NCBI GenBank assembly: GCA_945870175.1
Contig: CAMBRJ010000012.1
Location: 1 to 19,557 of the forward strand
Source: Gemmatimonas phototrophica
Lineage (GTDB): Bacteria > Gemmatimonadota > Gemmatimonadetes > Gemmatimonadales > Gemmatimonadaceae
Length of the DNA: 19,557 nt
Direction of reading: 5' to 3'
The notes below the pieces were generated by a model. That model was not told the origin of the DNA, did no database searches, and saw only the letters and a list, made by a program, of their open reading frames with translations. How positions within the stretch are numbered: the first letter of the stretch is position 1; each line of letters begins with the position of its first letter. Positions 1 to 6,928 of this stretch are shown piece by piece. A program made the position numbers and the translations under genes.

Positions 1-387
1 TCGCTCGACGAGGCGAAGTATCGCGACGCGGTGGCCACGTGCCGACGACTGTCGCGTGACGAAGGCCTTGATGCGATCATGGCGCAGCACGCACTCGATG
101 CGATCGTGGCGCCGTCCAACGGACCGTCGTGGCCGACCGACTTGATCAATGGCGATCGCTACAGCGGCGGCAACTCGAGTGTGGCTGCGGTGGCCGGTTA
201 TCCCAGCATCACGGTGCCGATGGGGTTTGCCGATGCGCTGCCGCTTGGGCTGTCGTTCATCGGTCGGGCGTGGAGCGAAGGACGGTTGATCGGACTCGCC
301 TACGCCTTCGAACAGGCGACCAAGGCGCGCCGTGCGCCGCGTTTTCTATCGACGATGCCGATCGCCGCACCGAAGCGGGGCTCGTAA
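1..387 (+). CDS. Amidase-signature family protein, C-terminal fragment (5' end outside window)
   Basis: The open frame runs from base 1 without an upstream stop, so the gene begins before the window; an internal GTG at 31 is not the likely start. About 128 residues are visible. The stretch GNSSVAAVAGYPSITVPMG followed by LPLGLSFIGR and a closing AYAFEQATKAR is the classic C-terminal end of amidase-signature hydrolases (amidases, GatA-like enzymes), in which the GYP-x-ITVP strand and the G(L)SFIGR strand close the core. The Ser-Ser-Lys catalytic triad lies upstream and cannot be seen, so the substrate is unknown. The stop TAA abuts the GTG of the next reading frame, suggesting an operon with the small membrane protein and the M19 dipeptidase that follow. 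Family assignment is firm; the specific amide substrate is not. Confidence 0.85.
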   Translation, partial: SLDEAKYRDAVATCRRLSRDEGLDAIMAQHALDAIVAPSNGPSWPTDLINGDRYSGGNSSVAAVAGYPSITVPMGFADALPLGLSFIGRAWSEGRLIGLAYAFEQATKARRAPRFLSTMPIAAPKRGS

Positions 388-747
388 GTGGCCCCGGAAG
401 CGCCGCGGAGCGCGAGCATGTCCCGTGCGATGGCCATCGGGAGTCTCGTCGGTGCCTTGGCCCTCGGCATCTGGGCGTGGCAGTTCCTGAACCGGGCGGC
501 CGACTCCGGTTTGGAGCGGCTGTCGCGGATCGATGCGGTGCGCGCGTTGTGTACCACCGAGTGGGAGAAGGCGCGCACGGAGGTGGATTCGATGCGGGTG
601 GACCGATTCGCGTTGCCAGACACGATAGACAAGGGCTCCGAGCAGGCGATCGATCGTTGTGGTGACCTGCGTGGCGAGAGCGTCCCGAATTCGCTGCCGA
701 ATGCGCGCGAGATGTCGGGCGATCCGATGCCGCGCGGATTGCGCTGA
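388..747 (+). CDS. Small membrane-anchored hypothetical protein
   Basis: I do not recognise a family. The frame can start at GTG 388, directly after the amidase stop (119 residues), or at ATG 418, which has a GGAG at about 405-408 at good spacing (109 residues); the second start looks better by ribosome-binding site. After a short basic N-terminus there is one hydrophobic helix (AMAIGSLVGALALGIWAWQF, about residues 14-33 from the GTG), followed by a hydrophilic, presumably extracytoplasmic domain of about 80 residues containing two cysteines (in CTTEW and DRCGDL) that could form a disulfide. The position between an amidase and an M19 peptidase with gaps of 0 and 10 bases suggests co-transcription. 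Codon use is like that of the neighbours. Function cannot be inferred. Confidence 0.6.
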   Translation: MAPEAPRSASMSRAMAIGSLVGALALGIWAWQFLNRAADSGLERLSRIDAVRALCTTEWEKARTEVDSMRVDRFALPDTIDKGSEQAIDRCGDLRGESVPNSLPNAREMSGDPMPRGLR

Positions 748-757
748 GGACGCGAAC

Positions 758-1948
758 ATGAGGCGTGTGTTGACGGGGCTGTTGCTGTTGGTGGTCCTCG
801 CGGTGGTCGGATTTCTCACCGTCGGCGCGCGCCTCGCCGACGGCCGGATGAACACCGTCGTCAGTACAACACTGCCGGAGGTCTCGCCGGTGGCGTCGGC
901 GCTGCATCGCCGATTGTTCATCGCCGACATGCACGCGGATCAGCTGCTGTGGGGACGCGATCCGCTGGAGCGCGTGGCGCGCGGTCATGTGGATGTGCCG
1001 CGCTTGCAGGAAGGTCATGTGGCCCTCCAGGTGTTCTCGGTGGTCACGAAAACGCCGCGCGGCATGAACTACGATCAGAACACCGGCGAGACGGACAACA
1101 TCCTCTTGCTGGCGATTGCGCAGCGCTGGCCGCGCGCCACCTGGACGAGCCTGCGCGCGCGGGCGGTGTATCAGGCCGACCAGCTGCGTGACGCCGTGCT
1201 TCGCTCAGCCAATACGCTTACGCTGATCACGACGCGCGAGGAGATGGCGGCGTTTGTGGAGCGCCGGGCGGGCGATCCGGCGCAGGTCTCGGCGTTGCTC
1301 GCGATCGAGGGGCTGCATGCACTCGATGGCAAGTTGGAGAGCGTGGATACACTCTACGCCGCGGGATTCCGCATGATGGGGCTGACGCACTTCTTCGACA
1401 ATGAAGTGGCGGCGAGCGCGCACGGCGTGACGCATGCGGGACTCACCCCGCTCGGTCGCCAAGTGGTCGCGCGCATGGAATCGATGGGCATCATCGTCGA
1501 TCTCGCGCATTCGTCATCCCAGACGGTGCAGGAGGTCCTCGCCGTGGCCACCCGACCGGTGGTGGTGTCGCACACCGGCGTGGCGGCCACCTGCCCGGGA
1601 CCGCGCAATCTCACCGACGATCAGCTGCGGGCCATCGCGGCGAACGGTGGACTCGTGGGGATCGGCTACTGGGACGGTGCGGTGTGCGAGCCGACGGTCG
1701 CCAACATCGTGAAGGCGATTCAGCATGCGGTGCACGTGGCCGGTGCCGCGCATGTGGCGCTGGGCTCCGACTTCGATGGCGCCACGCGTACCCCGTTCGA
1801 TACCCGCGGCATGGCCGCCATCACCGACGGTCTGCTCAAGGCCGGCTTGGATCAGGATACCATCGCGCGTGTGATGGGTGGCAACACGCGGGACTTCCTG
1901 CTGCAGCAGCTGCCGTCGTCATCGCCCACGTTGCCGGCCGGCCGATAA
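758..1948 (+). CDS. Membrane-anchored M19 (renal-type) metallodipeptidase
   Basis: A 396-residue zinc dipeptidase of the M19 family, which hydrolyses dipeptides including ones with D-residues at the C-terminal side. ATG 758 is chosen because GAGGA at 746-750 is well placed; the frame is open further upstream but overlaps the previous gene. Residues 4-24 form a hydrophobic signal anchor, placing the catalytic domain outside the cytoplasmic membrane. The metal ligands of the family are visible: HAD at 59-61 (His and Asp), the bridging Glu184 in AIEGLH, His251 in DLAHSS and His272 in VSHTGV; the LGSDFDG strand (335-341) and the C-terminal MGGN (373-376) are also typical. Length fits the family. 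It probably belongs to the same operon as the preceding small protein and the SMR exporter 12 bases downstream. Exact substrate is not predictable. Confidence 0.93.
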   Translation: MRRVLTGLLLLVVLAVVGFLTVGARLADGRMNTVVSTTLPEVSPVASALHRRLFIADMHADQLLWGRDPLERVARGHVDVPRLQEGHVALQVFSVVTKTPRGMNYDQNTGETDNILLLAIAQRWPRATWTSLRARAVYQADQLRDAVLRSANTLTLITTREEMAAFVERRAGDPAQVSALLAIEGLHALDGKLESVDTLYAAGFRMMGLTHFFDNEVAASAHGVTHAGLTPLGRQVVARMESMGIIVDLAHSSSQTVQEVLAVATRPVVVSHTGVAATCPGPRNLTDDQLRAIAANGGLVGIGYWDGAVCEPTVANIVKAIQHAVHVAGAAHVALGSDFDGATRTPFDTRGMAAITDGLLKAGLDQDTIARVMGGNTRDFLLQQLPSSSPTLPAGR

Positions 1949-1960
1949 CGTGCTGTCCCG

Positions 1961-2287
1961 GTGACGCGCGCCTGGTGGATGCTGGTGGTGGCCGGATTGC
2001 TCGAAGTCGTCTGGGCCATCGGTCTCAAGTACTCCGACGGCTTCCGGAAGCCCGTGCCGACAGCGATCACGGTGACGGCGATGATCGCCAGTTTCTATTA
2101 TCTCTCGCAGGCGCTGAAAACGCTGCCAGTCGGCACCAGCTATGCCGTCTGGACCGGAATCGGGGCGATCGGGACCGCTATCGTGGGTGTGTTCGTATTC
2201 GGTGAGTCGCGTGATCTCGGACGAGTCCTGTCGGTGGCGTTGATCATCGGCGGCATCATCGGGCTCAAGCTCACGTCGCCGACGTAA
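1961..2287 (+). CDS. gdx: SMR-family exporter of the Gdx/SugE type (probable guanidinium/quaternary-ammonium exporter)
   Basis: A four-helix small multidrug resistance protein of 108 residues, the usual SMR size. The GTG at 1961 gives WWMLVVAGLLEVVWAIGLKY, which matches the first helix of E. coli SugE/Gdx closely, with the essential membrane-embedded Glu (residue 15) in GLLEVVW; an ATG at 1979 would cut into that helix and is less likely. The segment KTLPVGTSYAVWTGIGAIG is the Gdx-type signature rather than the EmrE type. Gdx proteins work as dual-topology homodimers, exporting guanidinium in exchange for protons. Only one SMR gene is present, in line with a homodimer. There is no room for a guanidine riboswitch immediately upstream because the dipeptidase gene ends 12 bases before; it is probably co-transcribed with it. 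The gene symbol is by similarity. Confidence 0.88.
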   Translation: MTRAWWMLVVAGLLEVVWAIGLKYSDGFRKPVPTAITVTAMIASFYYLSQALKTLPVGTSYAVWTGIGAIGTAIVGVFVFGESRDLGRVLSVALIIGGIIGLKLTSPT

Positions 2288-2333
2288 TATTGCGGGGCTG
2301 ACACTTTTCATCGTGATGAGGTATTGACGTCGT

Positions 2334-2741
2334 ATGATTCGATTTGCCGCTATTGTCCCCGTTCTGCGCGTCGTGGATGTCGAGCGCTGCATGACCTGGT
2401 ATCGCGAGATCCTCGGTTTTTCCGTTGATCCGTTTCCCGGTGTCGCCCCGTTTGATTTCTGCGTGCTGCGTCGCGACGACGCGGAGCTGATGCTCCGGCG
2501 CGTGAAAGCGCCCATCGCGCGCACGCCGACCGCCCACGATTGGGACGTGTACCTGCGTCTCGAGGGCAGTGAGCTGACGGCGCTGCTCGATCATGCGCGT
2601 CGTCGTACGCCGCTGGTCCGTGGTCCGGAACTGATGCCACACGGTCCGGTTGAATTCGAACTCGAGGATCCCGAAGGGCACCGCATCTGCGTGGCGGAAG
2701 TGCTCGACGACGTTTCGGGATTCCCCCGCGCCGTCGACTAG
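2334..2741 (+). CDS. VOC (glyoxalase/bleomycin-resistance-like) family protein
   Basis: A 135-residue single protein of the vicinal oxygen chelate superfamily, built from two beta-alpha-beta-beta-beta modules. Visible hallmarks are the opening IVPVLRVVDVERCMTWYREILGF, where the strand and the helix with WYREILGF are typical, and the closing VEFELEDPEGHRICVAE, which holds the usual DPEGH(N/R) turn and the final Glu ligand position. Such proteins may be lyases, dioxygenases, thiol transferases or binding proteins that sequester antibiotics; here the sequence alone does not decide. A GAGG at about 2318-2321 precedes ATG 2334 at somewhat long spacing. The gene sits 46 bases after the SMR exporter and its TAG stop overlaps the stop of the convergent symporter gene within one CTAG. 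No metal-binding His can be assigned confidently at the N-terminal strand, so catalytic activity is uncertain. Confidence 0.85.
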   Translation: MIRFAAIVPVLRVVDVERCMTWYREILGFSVDPFPGVAPFDFCVLRRDDAELMLRRVKAPIARTPTAHDWDVYLRLEGSELTALLDHARRRTPLVRGPELMPHGPVEFELEDPEGHRICVAEVLDDVSGFPRAVD

Positions 2742-4216
2742 ACCGACGCGGGCGCGGTGGCGGTGGCGGGGCTCGACAGGCGACTGACGAGCACCATCGC
2801 CACGACGTTCAGGACGAGGGCGAGAAAGCCGGCATTGATGTCGGTGACGCTGTGCGACCAGCCTGGGAACAGTGTCGTCAGGGAGACCCCGCCGAGCGTG
2901 GTGGCCGCCACGGCGGCCTCACCCACGACGATGCCGGCCATCGCGCCAGCGGCAGTAATGCGCGCCGTCGGGAACAGCGACGCCAGGAGCGCGGGAAAGA
3001 GCTGCGTCACCATGCTGTACGCCATGAGCAACAGCGTAACGAGCGTGCTGCCGCCACGGAACGTGAACAACAGCGCGACGCCGGCCAACAGCGGGACGAG
3101 CAGACGCGCGAAGGTGGCGGAGTCGGCGGGCTGCCCTTCACGGGGCGGCCGCAGGATGCGCGCGAGCGTGGTCGCGATGCTCATGAGAATGAGCGAACCC
3201 GGCACGAGTGCGGTGAGCAGCCCCGCGGCGCCGACCAGTCCCACAATCCACGGGCCGAACGTGTCGCGGGTGACGCGGAGGAGCGCGAGGTCGACATCGG
3301 CGCCCTGAAGTCCCGGTACCGACAACAGTGCCGCGAAGCCGATGAAGAAGACGAACAGCAGCACCAGCTGATAGAGCGGCATCAAGGCGGCGTTGCGGCG
3401 AAACACCGACGCATCACGGGCGGTGAACACCGAGCCGAACGTGTGCGGCCACATGTAGAAACCGAGCACGGTGAGCAGGACGGTGCTGGCAAACCAGCTC
3501 GGCGACATACCGCTCGAGGGCAGCGTGAGGAAATCGGGACGCTCGGCGGCGATGCGTGCGAACATCGGACCGATGCCGCCGTGCAACGTGTATGGCAGCA
3601 CGATCCCGAGTCCGACCACGCACAAGAGGACCATCACGTCTTTGAGCGCGGCGGTCATGGCCGAGCCCTTCACGCCGGCGAGGACCACGTAAATCACCGT
3701 AGCCGTGGTCCCGATCCAGATGGCGGCGTTGGCACTGATTGCGCCGTACGACGACTCCGACACGATGATGCCGAGTCCCTTGAGCTGCAGCACGAGATAC
3801 GGCATGAGCGCCGCGATGCTCACGGCGGCCACCAGGTTGCCGAGGGCCGGACTGTCATACGCCCGCGTGAAGTACTCCGACTGCGACAACACCTTCCACG
3901 CGGTCGCGCGTTGCCAGATCGCCGGCAGCAGCCAGTACGACATGATATAAGCGACGGCGCCATACGCGATGATGTAGAACGCCGGCGCGCCGCGTCCGTA
4001 GGCCCAGCCGCTGCCGCCGAGAAAGGTGAACGTGGTGTAGATCTCGCCAGCGAGCAGCATGAACACGAAGATCGTGCCGAAGCCGCGATTGCCGACGCTC
4101 CACTGTTCGAGACTCGTGGTGCCGCTGGTGGTGCCGCCGGCACGCCGCGCGCCGCGCACGCTGAGCAGCAACGCCAAGAGCAGCGTCGCCGACAGGATGC
4201 CCAACGAGATCATCAC
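2738..4216 (-). CDS. Sodium:solute symporter (SSS family, MctP-like)
   Basis: A polytopic inner-membrane protein of 491-492 residues with about 13 hydrophobic helices, the expected size and topology of SSS-family sodium-coupled importers. The second-helix region FMLLAGEIYTTFTFLGGSG and the following GRGAPAFYIIAYG are characteristic of the subgroup that includes the rhizobial monocarboxylate permease MctP. The start is either GTG 4216 or ATG 4213; both overlap the stop of the upstream DUF3311 gene (TGA at 4215-4213), so translation is coupled. Pairing with a DUF3311 small protein is typical for this SSS subgroup, and the preceding M20D amidohydrolase in the same unit suggests uptake of a carboxylate or amino-acid conjugate, or of its hydrolysis product. 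Substrate assignment is inference. The stop overlaps that of the convergent VOC gene. Confidence 0.92.
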   Translation of the reverse strand: MMISLGILSATLLLALLLSVRGARRAGGTTSGTTSLEQWSVGNRGFGTIFVFMLLAGEIYTTFTFLGGSGWAYGRGAPAFYIIAYGAVAYIMSYWLLPAIWQRATAWKVLSQSEYFTRAYDSPALGNLVAAVSIAALMPYLVLQLKGLGIIVSESSYGAISANAAIWIGTTATVIYVVLAGVKGSAMTAALKDVMVLLCVVGLGIVLPYTLHGGIGPMFARIAAERPDFLTLPSSGMSPSWFASTVLLTVLGFYMWPHTFGSVFTARDASVFRRNAALMPLYQLVLLFVFFIGFAALLSVPGLQGADVDLALLRVTRDTFGPWIVGLVGAAGLLTALVPGSLILMSIATTLARILRPPREGQPADSATFARLLVPLLAGVALLFTFRGGSTLVTLLLMAYSMVTQLFPALLASLFPTARITAAGAMAGIVVGEAAVAATTLGGVSLTTLFPGWSHSVTDINAGFLALVLNVVAMVLVSRLSSPATATAPASV

Positions 4217-4401
4217 GAGCGGCGACTATCGAGCGCGCCGATGACCGCCATGACGACCGACGTCATGAGCACCCAGCCTACGATCCACGCAAGCAGAAAC
4301 GGCATGCCCAGCATGCGCGGCTCAACACGGTTGGCGAACCAGGGCGCGCCGAGAATCGCGACGGCCGGTATCAGCGCGAGCAGTCGGTAGGGTTTGGTCA
4401 T
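4213..4401 (-). CDS. DUF3311 small membrane protein, partner of SSS symporter
   Basis: A 62-residue protein with two hydrophobic helices (about residues 6-22 and 32-56) separated by a short polar loop FANRVEPRMLGMPF. The size, the two-helix layout and the conserved loop-plus-W-I-V-G-W pattern fit DUF3311, a family found almost always immediately upstream of SSS symporters and thought to act as a small accessory subunit. The ATG at 4401 overlaps the TGA of the upstream amidohydrolase (ATGA at 4398-4401) and its own TGA overlaps the symporter start, so the three genes form one coupled unit. The accessory role is family knowledge; nothing in the sequence shows a mechanism. Confidence 0.82.
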   Translation of the reverse strand: MTKPYRLLALIPAVAILGAPWFANRVEPRMLGMPFLLAWIVGWVLMTSVVMAVIGALDSRRS

Positions 4402-5606
4402 GCCGTGCCGAGCAGGTCGAGCGTGGCGGCGGTGAGGTAGCGCAAGCCGATGTCGAGCGAGCGCTCGTCGATCTGGAAGCGCGGGTGATGATGCGGAAAA
4501 TCGATGCCGACGTCGACGTTGCCGGCACCGATGAACGCGAAGACGCCCGGGGCCCGCTGCTGATAGGCCGAGAAATCTTCGCCGCCCATCGTGGGGCGCA
4601 TGTCGATCAGCGTGTCGGCGCCGAAGGTGTTGACGACCACGGTGGTCAGTCGCGCGGTCAGGGCCGGGTCGTTGATAACGGGACGGTATCCGGGCTCATA
4701 GCGGAACTCGTACGTGGCGCCGAACGCGCTGGTCACGCCCTTGATGATGCGCTCGATCGTCACGGGCACCGTCGTGCGCAGCGTGGGGTCGAAGGTGCGC
4801 ACGGTGCCGGCGAGATAGGCCGTGTTGGGGATCACGTTGAACGCGGTGCCCGCCATGAACTGCGTGACCGATACCACCACAGGGTCGAGCGGATCGACGG
4901 TGCGTGACACGACGTGCTGCAGCGCCGAGACGACCTGCGCCCCGACGGCGATCGGATCGATCGTGCCGTGCGGGATGGCGGCATGACCGCCCTTGCCGAT
5001 GATCGTGCACTCGAAGGTGTCGGGGGCCGCCATCGCCGGGCCCGCGATGAGTCCGATGCGCCCGACCGGCATGGCCGACCAGACGTGGAGGCCAATCACC
5101 TGATCAACCCCATCCATTACGCCCTGTCGCACCATTTCCTCGGCACCGCCGGGCGAGAGCTCCTCGGCGTGCTGAAAAATGAAGCGCACTTCGCCGCGGA
5201 GCTGGTCGCGATGACGCGCCAGCAGGGTGACCAACCCGAGGGCGATCGAGGTGTGTCCGTCGTGTCCGCAGGCGTGCATCGCCCCGTCGGATTGCGATCG
5301 GTATTCGACGTCATTCTCCTCGTGAATGGGGAGCGCGTCGATGTCGGCGCGCACGGCGAGCACCGGACCGGGGCGACCGGTGCGGAGGCGCGCCATCACG
5401 CTCGTCTCGGTGGGACGCGAGATCTCGAGGTCGCCGATCTGCTCCAGCACCTGCCGGATGAATCGCGCGGTCTCGTGCTCGTGGAACGCGACTTCGGGCC
5501 GACGGTGCAGCGCACGGCGCCAGTCGATGACTTGGGGCGCGAGCTGTTGCGCCTCGAGGAGCAAGGCGGCGGCGTCGAGGGCCGACGTATGAATGGCAGT
5601 CGTCAT
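4398..5606 (-). CDS. M20D metallo-amidohydrolase (hippurate/N-acyl-amino-acid hydrolase type)
   Basis: A cytosolic binuclear metal hydrolase of about 402 residues, the normal M20D length, that cleaves N-acyl or conjugated amino acids. Markers from an ATG at 5606: RRALHRRPE near residue 32, AVRADIDALP near 86, the metal/active-site block HACGHDGHT near 111 (Cys and His ligands), HAEE near 147 (catalytic base and metal ligand), GKGGHAAIP in the dimerisation domain near 205, and the closing MGGEDFSAY followed by the FPHHHP ligand loop near 370. An in-frame GTG at 5612 is an alternative start; neither has a clear Shine-Dalgarno. It is the first gene of a coupled unit with DUF3311 and an SSS symporter, suggesting that the imported compound is its substrate or that it releases a compound that is recycled. 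Exact substrate (hippurate, acetyl-amino acid, dipeptide) is open. Confidence 0.93.
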   Translation of the reverse strand: MTTAIHTSALDAAALLLEAQQLAPQVIDWRRALHRRPEVAFHEHETARFIRQVLEQIGDLEISRPTETSVMARLRTGRPGPVLAVRADIDALPIHEENDVEYRSQSDGAMHACGHDGHTSIALGLVTLLARHRDQLRGEVRFIFQHAEELSPGGAEEMVRQGVMDGVDQVIGLHVWSAMPVGRIGLIAGPAMAAPDTFECTIIGKGGHAAIPHGTIDPIAVGAQVVSALQHVVSRTVDPLDPVVVSVTQFMAGTAFNVIPNTAYLAGTVRTFDPTLRTTVPVTIERIIKGVTSAFGATYEFRYEPGYRPVINDPALTARLTTVVVNTFGADTLIDMRPTMGGEDFSAYQQRAPGVFAFIGAGNVDVGIDFPHHHPRFQIDERSLDIGLRYLTAATLDLLGTA

Positions 5607-5686
5607 GGTCACGGATCAGGCACGGGTGGACGCGGACGCTTCCCTAGTGATGTAACTGCTTTTGGCTTCTTTGCGTAGGTTAAACC

Positions 5687-6373
5687 ATGCACCTACTGCA
5701 ACCCGCCTCCGCGCCGCCGGCCCCCGCTTTGGCCCCGGTTCCTCAGCAGCCTGTCGGCGTCACCACCGGTCTCGACGCGGCCCCCCTCAGCCTGAAGCCG
5801 CTCAATTCGGCCGACGTGGACGCGCTGAAGGCCAAGCGGAACGAACTCTCTCGTCAGTTGACCTCGGTGCAGGGGCGTCGCGACGATGTCGCGAAGGAAC
5901 TGCTTCGCACCACCGGTCCCGGCGCCAAGGGGTTGGAGCAGCGCCTGTCGGTCATGGACGAACGCATCGTACAGTTGGAGCGGGACATCGCGGCGAACGG
6001 CCGTGAGCTGGCCCGGGCGCCCGGCGAATTGGTTAACGAGGAGGCCGCCGTGCAGCGCTATGGCCCCTTCAGCTCCGGTCAGCTGACGGCCGTGTCGATC
6101 GTCTCGATCGTGTTCGTGTGGGGACCGCTGGCGTTGGCGGCAGCACGCATGATGTTCAAGCGTGCCAATCAGCCGAAGCCGAGTCCGCAGTTGCTGGAGG
6201 GCACGGCGCGACTGGAGCGCATCGAGCAGGCGGTGGACGCCCTGTCGATCGAAATCGAGCGCATCTCGGAAGGCCAGCGCTTCGTGACCCAGCTGATGTC
6301 GAGCAAGGCGCCGGCACCCGCGCTGGTCGAACGCACCGAATCGCCGGCGAACGGCCCAGCCGCGGGCCGCTAG
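5687..6373 (+). CDS. Hypothetical coiled-coil protein with one transmembrane helix
   Basis: I do not recognise a family. The 228-residue product starts with a Pro/Ala-rich stretch (residues 5-25), continues into a charged heptad-like coiled coil (about 42-110, interrupted by TTGPGAKG near 75-82, which looks like a hairpin turn), then a hydrophobic segment at about 133-155 (SIVSIVFVWGPLALAAARMM), a second amphipathic helix (about 168-205, with RLERIEQAVDALSIEIERIS) and a low-complexity tail. This layout, soluble coiled coil–membrane helix–coiled coil, resembles small structural or partner-tethering membrane proteins. ATG 5687 is preceded by only a weak AGGT. It is divergent from the M20D gene across about 75 bases and its TAG overlaps that of the convergent DUF5519 gene within a CTAG. 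Confidence 0.7.
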   Translation: MHLLQPASAPPAPALAPVPQQPVGVTTGLDAAPLSLKPLNSADVDALKAKRNELSRQLTSVQGRRDDVAKELLRTTGPGAKGLEQRLSVMDERIVQLERDIAANGRELARAPGELVNEEAAVQRYGPFSSGQLTAVSIVSIVFVWGPLALAAARMMFKRANQPKPSPQLLEGTARLERIEQAVDALSIEIERISEGQRFVTQLMSSKAPAPALVERTESPANGPAAGR

Positions 6374-6771
6374 GCTGGCATATCGTCGGCCGTGCGGTCG
6401 GCCAACATGGTCGGATTGGTCACGATGGATGCGACGGAACGCGGACGCATGACACCACGCAGCCGCTCGTAGTTGAGTCGGAAGAGTTCGACGGCGGCGG
6501 GCAGGTCATGTTCGTTGCGCATGCGGAAGCTGATCCATCCCGAGTGGGGCTGAGTACGGTGTGGCTCCGCGCGGCCGGCGGCGACAAGATCGCGACGCAG
6601 TCGCACCGGCATCAACAGATCGGCCACGCCATTCACATGCACGTGCCCGATCTCTCGATGATCGAAACGGAACTCGACGCCGCCGCATCGATACGGCCGC
6701 ACGTCTACGCCATCCCATTTCTTGACGATGTCGGCGACGAGTTGGCCGAGGTCGATGGTTCCCATGCGCAT
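6370..6771 (-). CDS. DUF5519 / 'luciferase-domain' family protein
   Basis: A product of about 133 residues. The segment HVHVNGVADLLMPVRLRRDL, then a short Arg/Ala-rich stretch, AEPHRTQPHSGWISFRMR, and the C-terminal AAVELFRLNYERL match the pattern of the DUF5519 family, often annotated as 'luciferase family protein' although most members have no shown light-emitting function. The conserved features are the H-x-H strand, the PH-x-x-P-x-SGW turn and the helix ending LFRLNYERL. ATG 6771 (or ATG 6765 two codons on) is chosen because the family-like part begins right after it; the frame stays open to 6921 but that part is Pro/Ser-rich and overlaps the upstream region of ada. No clear Shine-Dalgarno is seen. 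The molecular role is unknown. It ends on a CTAG shared with the convergent coiled-coil gene. Confidence 0.75.
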   Translation of the reverse strand: MRMGTIDLGQLVADIVKKWDGVDVRPYRCGGVEFRFDHREIGHVHVNGVADLLMPVRLRRDLVAAGRAEPHRTQPHSGWISFRMRNEHDLPAAVELFRLNYERLRGVMRPRSVASIVTNPTMLADRTADDMPA

Positions 6772-6928
6772 ACCCGAGGCAGGACGTGAACCGATTAGAG
6801 CGATACCTGAGCATGCACCCGGTTGGTGCGAAAGGCGAGCAATCGGCGCAATCGGTGACGGCGGGGTTTGCGGAGACGAATCGTGTCGCGGCCCGCTGGG
6901 GCGTGGCGTATCGTCAGGCATGGCTCCG

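Noticed and set aside
1949..1960. Guanidine riboswitch before the Gdx-type exporter
   Set aside because: Only 12 bases separate it from the dipeptidase stop, too short for any riboswitch, and no such fold was seen inside the upstream coding sequence.
2852..4390. Long open frame (512 codons) on the plus strand
   Set aside because: It lies opposite the symporter and DUF3311 genes, is extremely Arg/Glu/Gln/His-rich as expected for the antisense of a high-GC hydrophobic gene, and has no family pattern.
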